Positions 11,307-21,925 of a stretch of 64,000 nucleotides of DNA are shown one piece after another. Position 1 is the first letter of the stretch, and each line of letters starts with the position of its first letter. The DNA lies in NCBI RefSeq assembly GCF_020497125.1, contig NC_059077.1, positions 29,401,340 through 29,465,339 of the forward strand, in the 5' to 3' direction. Under the pieces are notes generated by a model that was not told the DNA's origin, made no database searches, and worked only from the letters and a program-made list of their open reading frames with translations. Both the position numbers and the translations under genes were made by a program. The DNA is from Mauremys mutica. Lineage: Eukaryota; Chordata; Testudines; Geoemydidae.

Positions 11307-11456
11307 TTATCCTTCCCACTCTGACTCAGCTACTCTAGCCAGAGAATAAGGGTGTGAGGATGGAGGGGATAAGCAGGTGAGTAACCCCACCAAATCCTAT
11401 GTGTCTGGACCTGAGGTCTGGTTAGTACTCATTAGAGTGTAAGGTTAGGGTTTCTT
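11307..11456 (+). repeat. 150-bp perfect direct duplication, copy B
   Basis: Identical to 6624-6773, same orientation. The splice-donor-like 'caggtgagta' is at 11374-11383. The left flank is AT-rich ('aaatttggc') and the right flank continues 'gcatcattcc'. Neither flank resembles that of copy A. Its flanks make this the more likely inserted copy, but that is inference. Confidence 0.9.
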
Positions 11457-12225
11457 GCATCATTCCTGTTGAGTGTGTGTTATTTGTTCACATATGAATT
11501 GCACTTTTTTGAACTTTAACATTCATGAATTTATGGTTTGATCATTTATGGTCACCTATAGTATATGATTATGTTTATATTCATTCTGACTCAAGTTTGT
11601 TTTATTAAGTTATATTGATTGGGTAATATGGCAAGTTATATGAACACACTCATATGTCCAGTTGCATTGGAGTATCCAAATGAATGAGACAAGACAACTT
11701 TTAAAGTTTAATCAATTTCAATACAGCAGGAGCCTTCACACAGCAATGTGTGAGAGTCTCCATGTACCAAACTAATAATAATTGCCTCCTAAAAAATGTT
11801 AGAAGAGTGACATGTAGGAGGCAGATTCAGGCACCTGCAAGTTAAGAAATGCCAGATTTACAGTTGTCCATGCAACCTAAATTCTTCCCCCTTATATGTC
11901 TGTCCTGTGCACTGAATGAGGCAGAGGTTCTGTGGAAAAAATAGTATGTGATCATGTAATTAAGGACTATATCATAATGCATATGCACAAGAAGGCAGAA
12001 TTAAAATTGCACAGACAGCCATAAATCTAACTGAAATAACTTTCTTTTAGCCTAAATGTTTTGTACGTAATTACCTAGGTTTTTTCTAAAAGGGTAAGAA
12101 TAAATGCTGTTATGTACAACTTTAACAATCACCTTATTATATATGACAAGCATGGTTTGACCCCTGAATCTTCAGTTCCACAACACACAGTCCTTTCACT
12201 TGAGCTACACATCTAACTTCTTTAG
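11457..12225. other. Unassigned AT-rich DNA
   Basis: No gene or repeat family recognised. Confidence 0.45.
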
Positions 12226-12234
12226 CTGACTGCA

Positions 12235-13134
12235 GAATAAGGCTATTATCCTGGGGAGAGTGGATGGGAGATGGCCATTAGGGCCAAGTTTGCAGATGAC
12301 ACTAAACTGGGAGGAGTGGTAGGGTAGGGATAGGATACAGAAGGACCTAATTAAATTAGAGGATTGGGCCAAAAGAAATCTGATGAGGTTCAACAAGGAC
12401 AAGTTCAGAGTCCTGCACTTAGTATGGAAGAATCACATGCATTGCTACAGACTAGGGATGAAATGGCTAGGCAGAAGTTCTGCAGAAAAGGACCTATGGT
12501 TACAGTGGATGAGAAGCTGGATATGAGTCAACAGTGTGCCCTTGTTGCCAAGAAGGCTAACGGCATTTTGGGCTGTATAAGTAGCGACATTGCCAGCAGA
12601 TCGAGGGATGTGATCATTCCCCTCTATTCAGCATTAGTAAGGCCTCATCTGGAGTATTGTGTCCAGTTTTGGGCCCCACACTGCAAGAAGGATGTGGAAA
12701 AATTGGAAAGAGTCCAGCAGAGAGCAAAAAATTGATTATGGGGCTGGAGCACATGACTGAGGGATCTGGGATTGTTTAGTCTGCAGAAGAGAAGAATGAG
12801 GGGGCATTTGATAGCTGCTTTCAACCACCTGAAAGGGGGTTCCAAAGAGGATGGATCTAGACTGTTCTCAGTGGCAGCAGATGACAGAACAAGGAGTAAT
12901 GGTCTCAAGTTGTAGTGGGGGAGGTTTAGGTTGGATATTAGGAAAAACTTTTTCACTAGGAGGATGGTGAAGCACTGGAATGGGTTACCTAGGGAGGTGG
13001 TGGAATCTCCTTCCTTGGAGGTTTTTAAGGTCAGGCTGAGATGATTTAGTTGGGGATTGGTCCTGCTGTGAGCAGGGGGTTGGACTAGATGACTTCCTGA
13101 GGTCCCTTCCAATCCTGATATTCTATGATTCTAA
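12235..13134 (+). mobile_element. CR1 LINE 3' end with ORF2 C-terminus
   Basis: The plus strand encodes the end of CR1 ORF2. 'KFADD' (RT motif C) can be read near 12286-12300. A 123-codon open piece (12364-12735) contains '[18 protein letters not shown]' and '[19 protein letters not shown]', both hallmark stretches of the CR1 ORF2 C-terminus. It runs on in broken frames to 'ggttggactagatgacttcc' and the terminal 'tattctatgattct' octamer-like repeat at 13120-13134. It is 5' truncated within the RT and interrupted by stops, so it cannot be active. Of the CR1 copies here it is one of the better preserved. Confidence 0.85.
12364..12735 (+). pseudogene. CR1 ORF2 C-terminal remnant
   Basis: A 123-codon open stretch from the C-terminal part of the CR1 reverse transcriptase-bearing ORF2, after the catalytic FADD box. 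The frame is lost at 12735 and similarity continues in other frames to about 13060. The starting Met is an internal residue of the ancestral frame, not a real start. The product would have reverse-transcribed CR1 RNA at the insertion site. Confidence 0.8.
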
Positions 13135-13715
13135 GTTCTGGGTCCAAGAGACCTTAGCCTGGCTCTTGGAGGACCTCCTAAATGAAGGGATAGGCTGCTG
13201 GAGTCATATAATGGGTCTGGGGGATGGTTGGTAGGAGTGCAGCCTGATTCTCTTCTCCTAACCCTGCTCAAGCAGCTCCCAGGGATTCCCAGTACAGAGT
13301 TTGCTGCAGCTGCTGCTTTGGCAATGCAAAGGGCCTCCCTGTTGAGAATATTTATGTTATGGTTTTATTTAGGGCAGGCTGCCAAAATGTTCCTGAGGAA
13401 CACAATTAAGAAGAGGGGGAAAAGCCATTTTTAACTATTTATTATCCAGTAAAATCTGAATGGAATTTCATGGAACAAAGAAAAGGCACTTTGCTACCCT
13501 GAGGGCTTGACCTCACAGGCCAGCTAAAACAATGGAGGTACTAGAGCTTCTCAAAGAAAAGATGTCAAACTTGTATAATGGTATGAGTGTGAGGCAACCT
13601 AAATAGATGGGTTGCTGCCAGCACACTCCTATAATAAAGTAATTAATAATTGAATAGAGAAAATGGACTGGGAATTCCCATAAACGTCAATGGAAGTTCT
13701 ATAAACTGAGCACTG
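13135..13715. other. Unassigned DNA
   Basis: No gene or repeat recognised. Confidence 0.4.
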
Positions 13716-13719
13716 TCAG

Positions 13720-14230
13720 TATCAATCCCTTAATTCATTTATTCATGCCTTTGTCACCTCTCGGCTGGACTACAACAACGCTATGTACCTGGGCTTCAGC
13801 ATGTAGGAAAACTTCAGCATGTAGGAAACTCTAACTAGTACAAAATGTTGTAATGCTTCGCCTTAGCAACACAGGCTACTGTGAGCACATCACACCTGTC
13901 TTCTGCTCTCTATCCTGGATTCCCATAGATTTCAAATCAAGTGCAAGGTTGTGGTCCTTATCTTCAAAGCATTCCATAGCCTGGGCCAGGATACTTAAAA
14001 GACCTTTTAATGCTCTGGGACAAAGACCATGGTTGACAACTTTGTTTCTCTGGCACAGTGGAATCCTCAACAATCAGAGTAAAGCTTGCCTGTGTAGGAG
14101 ACAGAATGTTCTCCAAGGGTTGCCCAAGAATGAACTGCATAGGGAACTATCACAAACCTCACCACGTTCTATGCCAAGTGCTAGGCACAGTTCTTTGACC
14201 TTGTCTTCTCTAATATAAACACAAAGCAAC
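13720..14230 (+). mobile_element. L2-like LINE ORF2 fragment
   Basis: The plus strand reads 'HAFVTSRLDYNNAM' (13755-13785 region), then 'LRLSNTGYCEHITPVFCSLS', 'WIPIDFKS' and 'FKAFHSLGQDT'-like words in shifting frames. These are typical of the post-RT region of L2/Rex-type LINEs ('rreHItPvL.sLHWLPv...idFKil'). The longest open piece is 121 codons (13853-14218). An 18-bp-period tandem duplication ('cttcagcatgtaggaaa' at 13794 and 13812) has disturbed the frame. Confidence 0.65.
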
Positions 14231-14396
14231 AGGTATCTTTAACCAAAAAAAACAAACCAAAACCCTACCATAACACGACATTCCACATGCTTCTTTCTCT
14301 GGGGAGAGGATCAGAGAACAAACATGTGACAGATGTATGGTCATGTAGCTTAATGTGCTGCTGGAAGGTGCTCAGATATTACAGTGATAAGCATGG

Positions 14397-14590
14397 TATA
14401 GAATCATAGAAGATGAGGGTTGGAAGGGACCTCAGAAGGTCATCTAGTCCAACCCCCTACTCAAAGCAGGACCAATCCCCAGACAGATTTTTACCCCAGT
14501 TCCCTAAATGGCCCCCTCAAGGATTAAGCTCATAACCCTGGGTTTAGCAGGCCAATAATCAAACCATTGAGCTCTCTCTCCCCTCCCCCT
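14397..14590 (-). mobile_element. CR1 LINE 3' tail, minus strand
   Basis: It begins 'atagaatcatagaa', the reverse complement of the CR1 terminal repeat, followed by 'gggttggaagggacctc' and 'catctagtccaaccccct'. About 190 bases of 3' UTR, 5' truncated. Confidence 0.85.
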
Positions 14591-14799
14591 AAAAGCTTCT
14601 TTAGGATAGAATTGCATTTCTTAGTTTTTGGAAAGTGCTTTGAAGATGAAAAGCTCTATGTAAGTTCTAAGTATTAATGTGCTGCTGCTGCTACCCATAG
14701 CTTAATTAATAATAGAGATGAGCCATGATCTGGAACTCTAGATCCACCTTCCTTGGTTTTGCATCCAACCATATTGAAAACCAAGAAAAAGCTAATTTC

Positions 14800-14935
14800 T
14801 ACTATTTGTGGTGCAGTAGCACCTATGAGCTCCAGTCATGGACCAGAACCCATTGTGCTAGGCATTGTATAAATACTGAACAAAAAAACAAACTCTCTTT
14901 GGAGCAGGAACTTTTCTATTCTATTCTACATAGGT
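14800..14935 (-). mobile_element. Old amniote repeat fragment, copy 1
   Basis: 'gtagcacctatgagctccag' through 'attgtgctaggcattgta' and 'caaactctctttggagcagg' is the reverse complement of the fragment at 60,000-60,095. This is a widespread old repeat of sauropsid genomes. I do not know its class (SINE or LINE tail). Confidence 0.5.
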
Positions 14936-15149
14936 TCATATATGATTCTCATCACTGTAGTATCGGAGTGCTTTCCAGTAGAGCATTAAACAATATGACT
15001 AACATCTGTTATGTGCTTGTTCTCTCATCATCTCCCCAGGGGGAAAAGTCCATTGGAGTGTTTTGTTTTGCAATTTATATTTGTTTTGCAATACATACGC
15101 ACAAGCTCTGTGTCTGTTAGAGAAGGCAAGGTCAAAAAAATTCAGCTTG

Positions 15150-15390
15150 CACTTGGAATGGAAGGTGGTGAAGTCTGTGATGGATCCTAGTTTCTGGGGA
15201 GTTCATTCCACAGTCTTGGGGCAGCTCCTGATAAAGCTCTGTCTCCTGCACAGATGAACTTTACTTCCTGAATTCAACCCCCACCCTAGATACCTTCCCT
15301 TCTCTTATAGCCGCCACTCACAGCCTTCTGCAAGAAGAGCCCATAGGCTTCCATCTCTTTTTCCAGGTGTAGGAGGGAGCTGTCAGGTTA
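15150..15390. mobile_element. Possible old LINE-related fragment
   Basis: 'gagttcattccacagtcttgg' and 'aaagctctgtctcctgc' resemble a dispersed repeat that I recall from vertebrate genomes. The identification is weak. Confidence 0.25.
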
Positions 15391-15956
15391 GGCCTATACA
15401 CACGCACATACACTCATCTGCACACAGATGCAAACTCTATTTTCAACGAGATCATGAAAAGTCATGATGCAGCAATCTCATATGAAATGCTGATCCGAAT
15501 TCTCCACTGATTTACATCTTGTGAAATCCCATGAAAGACAATAAGGTCGATTAGGGTGTAAATCTGCTCAGAATTTGGCCTGGTATCTTTGTGGTACTAG
15601 AGGCATCAGTGTTTCCAAACCTTGAAACCTGATGCAAAGGTCCATCTTATTTATTATTGAAATACAATATGGAACATACCATTAGTTTCAGGAGTAAATC
15701 AAGGAGGGTGTTAGCTGGAAAAAAAGGACAGAACTGAGTGGCAATGTGGCAAACAGGTAGCTCAAAATTTAATTCTTTTGTTTAATGTATCAGTCATCTT
15801 CTTAAATATATGTAAACAAATATATTTTTATTACTGCATTACAATCTATCTCAAATAATTGATTAAACTGTTTTCCAATAAACTCTTCATCAAAGTTGTC
15901 TTAGTTGTTAAATCTCCAAACCATTCAGAATACATTGCTTTATGCCTTGTAAACTA
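15391..15956. other. Unassigned AT-rich DNA
   Basis: No gene or repeat recognised. Confidence 0.4.
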
Positions 15957-16172
15957 AGGGCATGTCTACACAGTGTGGTAATAAGCTCTACGGGGGTTTG
16001 ATTTCTAAAGCACACTAATGTTTTGTGCATGAATTGATTCCATGTAGACCCTGCTGGTGTGCTTTAATATAGTGCTGTTTGAAACAGCACACTTAATGCA
16101 TACCAGCAGGGTCTACATGGACCAATTAATGTGAAACGTGTGAGTGCACTTTAGAAATAACCCCCTGGTGAC
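15957..16172. repeat. Long palindromic MITE
   Basis: Arms of about 90 bases fold on a centre at 16081 ('gtgctgtttgaaacagcac'). 'ccatgtagaccctgctggt' (16040-16058) pairs with 'accagcagggtctacatgg' (16102-16120), and 'ctaaagcacac' with 'gtgcactttag'. A left extension, 'gggcatgtctacac', resembles the terminal repeat of the element at 56860. It is a non-autonomous DNA transposon by structure. No target duplication could be read. Confidence 0.65.
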
Positions 16173-16540
16173 AACTGACACAGAGTTCACTGTTCATTAC
16201 AAGCAAATCCTACCTCAGACTTGACAAACTCACTACATCTAATATATTGTTTTCATGGTATTTATTCATAAAGGCTTGCACGTGAGATCTCTACTGAAAG
16301 TTTGTAATTTATCAATACTTAGAATCATGGCGAGAAGTGTGTATGGATAATATTTAAGGAACAATGTAACTCTATTGAAAATTATGCTCTTTGGGGTGAG
16401 AATCTGCTCTATTAGCGAGTAAGGGTAATGGTTAATAAGTGTAGACTCTAGTTCATGTTTTATGATTTTATTTTATATGTAACCATTTGTTTCCATTGGT
16501 CTTACAATTCTACTAAAGCAAGTGTGGTAATATGTCCAAA

Positions 16541-16665
16541 GCAGAATATCAGGAGTCAGGTCTCCTGGATTCTGTCTCTAATTGTGCCAGTACATCACTG
16601 CATGCTCTTGGACATGTCACTTAGCCTCTCTGTAGCTCAGTTTACCTACATGCATGTAAAGAGAT
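16541..16665 (+). mobile_element. MIR/CORE-SINE-like fragment
   Basis: 'aggtctcctggattctgtc', 'ttggacatgtcacttagcct' and 'ctctgtagctcagttta' follow the order of MIR-type SINE sequence. It is old and diverged, without A/B boxes that I can identify. Confidence 0.6.
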
Positions 16666-16789
16666 AATCACATATTTCGGGCTGTTCCAACGTTTCACTT
16701 CTGCATTGTATATTTTGTGACTGGGCAAGGCCAGATGGCTATACAAAAGTAGTGAGAGACAGATATATTAGCCACAGACTAAACAAATC

Positions 16790-17770
16790 CCTCCTACCAG
16801 GATAAGCAATTTCCTGCGACTGTGGGGCCTATTTCCGCTCCTCCGTCCGTTCACGCATCCGGGCAGAGTTCCTCTGGGCGGCGTCCACTGGCTCCCTTGA
16901 CGCCTTCGAGGAGCAGTGGGTGTTGTCTGGGGTTCTCTGCTTGGTGTCCCCATCAGGTTCCCTTCGTTTAGCCCTATGACCTCACTCCCGATCCTGTTTT
17001 TTTTTCATTGGTTGTCCCACGTAATTAGTTAGTATCCCAGACCTGTGGATCCTCCCCTTAGGCTGGGGGGAGGTCCTTTAGCAGTGGGCGGGCTTTGCCC
17101 GCCCACTTCCTGGATACTAATAGGACCAGGATAAGCAAATAGCAGCTGCTCCAGGTCAATTAAGACACCTGGGGTCAATTAAGATCTTTCCAGAAGGCAG
17201 GGAAGACAGTGGGTTGATTGGGACACCTGAAGCCAATCAGGGGCTGGCTGGAAGTAGTTAAAAGCCTCCCCGGGGGGAGAGGAGGAAGGGGTTAGGAGCT
17301 GTAGGAGCAAGCTGTGCTGTTGGAGGAACTGAGTGGTACAAACCATCTCAGGCACAAGGAAGGAGGACCTGAGGTAAGGGTGAAGTAGACGGTGAGGAAA
17401 TGGGGGCTGCTGTGAGGAGGTGGTGCAGGGAATTGTACGCATCCTGTTTCCAAAAAGTCAGCTACTGTAGCTGATACTATTAAGGTCCCTGGGCTAGAGT
17501 CCGGAGTAGAGGGTGGGCTGGGGCTCCCCCTTTCCCTCTCCCTGAATTAATCACTGAGACTGGGAGACAACAGAGACTGTACAAGGGGGAATAGCTTCTC
17601 CTCACCTCCCTTGCTGCCTTATGATGGAAATGGCTCAGTAGGCTGTGACCCTTGCCTCTAGAGAGAGAGAAGGGCTATGTGGAGGGTCACAGTGAGCCTC
17701 TGAGGCTAGCGAAATCTGCCAGAAAGTGTGGGACCGACAGAGACAAGGATGGAGCTTTCTCACAGTTTCT
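16790..17770. mobile_element. GC-rich composite repeat (LTR-like)
   Basis: An abrupt GC-rich segment. 16820-16985 carries an open frame of about 57 codons on the plus strand (reading ...AYFRSSVRSRIRAEFL... to a stop at about 16978). A hairpin with a 9-bp stem 'gtgggcggg'/'cccgcccac' is at 17084-17106. 17120-17765 resembles a high-copy turtle repeat with 'ccaattaagatc'-type motifs, ending near 'gagctttctcaca'. I infer a retroelement or LTR origin but cannot fix boundaries or class. Minus-strand frames of 61 and 87 codons here are compositional. Confidence 0.45.
17084..17106. repeat. Strong GC hairpin
   Basis: A perfect 9-bp stem with loop 'ctttg'. It lies inside the GC-rich repeat and is probably a structural feature of that repeat rather than a terminator. 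Confidence 0.7.
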
Positions 17771-19790
17771 AAAGCGCTTTGAAATCTTTGAGTGAACTGT
17801 AAAGTAAGAATAAACCTTTGCCAGACTGTTGGGCAGCTAATGAATTTGAAGTAGATTCACTGATGTTTGTGGTTGCTAGTGGCTTAGGTCAGCAATCATC
17901 TCCTTGTTCTAAGTTTGACATGTTTTTGGTAATTTCAGTACAGTGTATGCTCTGAACTTGTGGTTTGCAAATCAAGACCAAGCCAGATCATATTTTGCAA
18001 GGGTGGCAATATAGACCTTTCATGAGCTGTTGTACTTAGTGATGGGGCAAAAAAGTAAAGAACTTTCTCTAAGACTCAGCATAGACAGTAGCTTGCATGC
18101 TTTATATTTAATTATACAAATGGATCCTGAATCCCAACAGTTTACATGAAAGAAAGGGGAGGAAAGTGTTTTTTTATTACGAAATGTACCCACACCTTTG
18201 TATTTGAACTACATCTTAACGTTACTATATAATAATCAGGTTGGGTTGGGTTTTTTAATGGTAGGCTATGTTTTGTAATACTGTAATTTGTGTATGAATA
18301 CTATCTCCTCTGTGTCCTCTAATTTACCAAGCTATGCCAGGGCAGTTGATCAGTCTGCTCAATCTTTTTTTATTCTGTTTATCTGGCAGCTTATGAATTT
18401 TTACAAATAAAGCTTTGTCATGTACTTTGCCTTATGCTGCCATCATGTTTGTTATAATAGTAACAGATTCTGCTCCCTACTCACTAATGGACTTGGATGT
18501 GTTAGGAAATGGTGATCGAAGGCTGATTTAGATAAATATCTGTTCCACATGATAAGCCATACGCAGCGGTCATGATATACCCCAGGGATAACAGTACTTT
18601 GCCTCTAACATGTTTTCCAGTATTTGCACTGTCTGTTTGGCTTATTACCACAACTTAATAGATATGTTGACTGCTAATTCCAATAGAATAATAACAAATA
18701 GTAAGCAAAGTCCCTTGTACTCTTCACAGATTTTTACAAATCAACTATGTACTTTCCAAACTATCTTTTTGATTTGTTATCCTCAATTGAAAATTTATAC
18801 AACATAGCTATAGTCTGTCATAGACTCCACAGGCTCTTTGAGTGCCTTGTTGTCTATTTGTTCTGTGCCTGTGTTTTCTGGACTGGATCCAATAACCAGG
18901 GTCAATGGGCTTTAGATCAGACCCTGCATCCTTTATGCAGATATTTATGCACTCTAACCAACTGAGATCTGATGTGTTCCAATATCTGCCTTTGGAAAAG
19001 CTCTAATTTCCCTAATAAAGGCGGAGTGAAGCCTATTCTCTTTCCATGGAACAACTGCAATTATGATCTCAAAGCCTTATGCATTAGTATTAGGTGGAAA
19101 GGGGAAGTGGCTTAAGGATACAAATTAGAACTCATGTAGATTCCAAGGAGTTTGTATTCTAATTAGTGATCACATAGAATTCATGTAAGGCAACAAAAAT
19201 GCTTGGTGAATAGAGCAAAGGGACAAATCCCTTTAACTCTGGTTAAATGTTTCACAATCCATATCAGTCATGTCACAAATAATTTGATCAACATTTAGCA
19301 CACACCAGGCAAATATAAGAATGTTCTTCAACCATGAAACCACATTACTTTGCTCATTACTTTAAAAATAATTCTCTCTATACATGGAATATGAATTGCT
19401 TTTGAAAACACTCCAGAGGAATTTTCAGCTAACTCCTTAGGCATGTATATCAGATCTGGGCGTTGCTAATTCACAAGAAAAATGGGACATCTTTATTCAA
19501 ATAAAAGCATTATCATAATCCTGGAATGATGCTGCCAGCTATGCCATTTCCAGCATACAACATGGTTTTCTTTTGAAATGAATGAAAACCTTCCCCAATA
19601 TGATTATATTTTCAGGAACATTTGTCAGATAGAAGGCAAGCCAATTAGGGATTGCTTTATGATCATCTATTCTAGTCCAGTCTAAATCATCTATAAATAT
19701 TACCAAATAGTTCCATTTAAATTCTTATCTGCTACTGTCGCTTTAGGTCTTTCACAGATGAATTTTTTCCAGAATAAAGAATTGAAGTAA
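17771..19790. other. Unassigned AT-rich DNA
   Basis: No gene, exon or repeat family recognised. Confidence 0.4.
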
Positions 19791-19833
19791 GTGTGTGTGT
19801 ATGTATATGTATATGTGTGTATATATATATATA
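19791..19833. repeat. GT/AT microsatellite
   Basis: (GT)5 followed by alternating 'atgtatatgt' and (AT)n. Confidence 0.9.
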
Positions 19834-20289
19834 ATTAAAACCTGAGTTACAGCAGTTGAGGTTATAGTCTGTAATTTGAAATGTCCTCTCATAACCTTAG
19901 TAGCTACTAAATGAAAACTGTTATCTAATTCATTTGTCACTAAAATCTACTTTGCACATATGAAGGTCATAAACAAAACAGATAAGCCAGCCTAGCAAAA
20001 TTTGGCCAGAGTGGTCTGCTTGCTGTGGCTTTCATTAAAACATGGCTGTTCTCACCACTATTGCTAGGGTTATGTCAGTGTATCTGAGGAGTTTATAACT
20101 GAAGAGGGGTGCAACCAAAGAGGTTATTGTACTGGGTTTCTCAAAAGACTGGACTCTTCGCCAGATGGAATAATTCAAGTAAGAGCACTAGAATACTAAG
20201 CACTTACTGTAATGGCAGGACAAATTAATAAGGCTTTCAATATGTTAAGAGTGATTGGTAAAGCAGAGGGGAAATTATCAACCCACTGA

Positions 20290-20760
20290 TGGCCATTAAC
20301 CACACTCCACTGTCTCAAACCAGTAGCTGAGTCTTGTCCACAACAAAATTCAACTGTTACTGAAAATGGCTGCTAACAATAGTTGCAGCTGACCTGGTGG
20401 CACTGGACATGGTTCCTTCCCTATACTGAACTGTGCTCAGCACCAGATCAGTTGTAATGCTGCAAACTTTAACAACCATTGTTAGCAGTAGTTCTACATG
20501 TTGTGTATTTGGTTGTCATGGGTTTTGTTACTATGGCAACTGAGTTAGACTATTAAGGGATAGCTCAGCCGGTTTCAACCGGCTGAGTGAGCTCTCTGTG
20601 TCTGTAAATAAAATGGAGGTTTTGGTTAGCTGTCTGCTCTCTGGCCTCAAGTGATTGCTTCCTACACCGGCTGCCCCTAGGACATAACACTACACTATAG
20701 GGTAACTCAGCAATGACAGTGTTTTGACAATTGTTTTCTATGGGATTGTGTCTGATGCTT
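20290..20760. repeat. Fold-back element split by a solo LTR
   Basis: 'ctgctaacaatagttg' (about 20370) and 'aacaaccattgttagcag' (about 20471-20488) are complementary, as are 'gacctggtg' and 'caccagatc'. The arms appear to continue beyond the LTR at 20499-20689. The outer boundaries are uncertain. Confidence 0.4.
20499..20689 (+). mobile_element. Solo LTR, probably Ty3/Gypsy type
   Basis: The 191-bp unit begins 'tgttgtg' and ends 'cataaca' (imperfect inverted termini, TG...CA) and is flanked by the 5-bp direct repeat 'ctaca' (20494-20498 and 20690-20694). It contains 'aataaaatgg', a possible polyadenylation signal, near 20608 and a strong hairpin 'ctcagccgg'/'ccggctgag' near 20566-20588. A single LTR with a target duplication implies LTR-LTR recombination that removed the interior. 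The short length suggests Gypsy rather than a vertebrate retrovirus. Confidence 0.7.
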
Positions 20761-21410
20761 CTCTGGAGTTAGGAATCTGACCTCGCTTAATTTCCACCCA
20801 TGAGATCCAGGAAAAAATATATTAGGGAAATACTGTTATCAGGACTTCAGCATTCCAGATTTTTATTTATCAGTAGAAATAATAATCAAATTAAGAATTC
20901 ACCAGTTTTTCTCTTGAGTATTAACTTTATGGAGGAATTTTTTGTTTCCTCCTTTTCCTTTCAGTTTCTTACAAGATAATCTTCGAGCAAAAATCATGGG
21001 GAAAGAACAAGAGGTGGATCCTCAGCTGGTATATATTGTCACAGCTCCTTTTAAATTGGTGGAGCTATGATAGTTTATCATAGTTTGTCATTCATCTGGT
21101 GACAAGAATTGTGAGCATATGTAGTTACAGGCTTCTTCTTACCTCTGGTTAAATCTTAACTAGACAAGTTCCAGGATTTATACTTTATCAGTCAAACAGT
21201 ATTTTCAGCCTCTAACTCTGAACTTTAATATATCCCTAAATATGGCTCTGTATTCTCAAGGTAGCATAAAGAGTTTTTTGTTAAATTTTTTTGAAACATA
21301 TTTAACAGTGTAATGCTGTTGCAAAAAAAGTGACCATCCTTCTGGGATGTATTGGCAGGAGTGTTGTAAGCCAGACATGAAAAGTGATTCTTCTGCTCCA
21401 CTCTGTGCTT
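20760..21410. other. Unassigned DNA with degenerate palindrome
   Basis: 21012-21090 resembles the short 'gatcctcagctgg' palindromic repeat seen at 29312. A splice-like candidate at 20965-21028 is discussed as a weak finding. Otherwise nothing. Confidence 0.35.
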
Positions 21411-21414
21411 CTTA

Positions 21415-21925
21415 GGCCTCAGCTGCAGTATTGTGTCCAGTTCTGGGCACCACATATCAGGAAGGATGTAGGCAAATTAGATCGAGTCCAGAGAAGAGCA
21501 ACAAAAATGACTTAAAGGTCTAGAAAACATGACCTATGAGGGAAGATTGGGGGAAAAAAGTTTGTTTTTTTTAGTTTGGAAAAGAGAAGACTGAGAGGGG
21601 ACAGAACAGTTTTCAAGTATGTAAAAGGTTGTTACAACGAGGAGGAAGAAAAAATGTTTTAATCTCTGACGATGGGACAAGAAGCAATGGGCTTAAATTG
21701 CAGCAAGGGAAGTTTGGGTTGGACATTAGGAAAAACTGCCTAACTGTCAGGGTGGTTAAGCACTGAAATAAATTGACTGAGGCGGTTGTGGAATCTCTAT
21801 CACTGGAGATCTTTAAGAACAGCTTAGACAAAACCTGTCATGAATGGTCTAAATAATACTTAGTCCTGCCATGAGTGCAGGGGACTGGACTAGATGACCT
21901 CTCGAGGGCCCTTCCAGTTCTGTGC
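21415..21925 (+). mobile_element. CR1 LINE 3' end
   Basis: 'cagtattgtgtccagttctggg' (21424 onward) encodes the [12 protein letters not shown] motif of CR1 ORF2. It is followed by 'gaatctctatcactggagatc' and the 3' UTR 'ggactagatgacctctcgag', ending near 21925. 5' truncated, frames broken. Confidence 0.8.

Noticed and set aside
16790..17000. A host gene exon for the 57-codon frame
   Set aside because: The surrounding sequence looks like a high-copy repeat and the frame has a stop upstream without a clear splice acceptor. Kept only as a finding to test.
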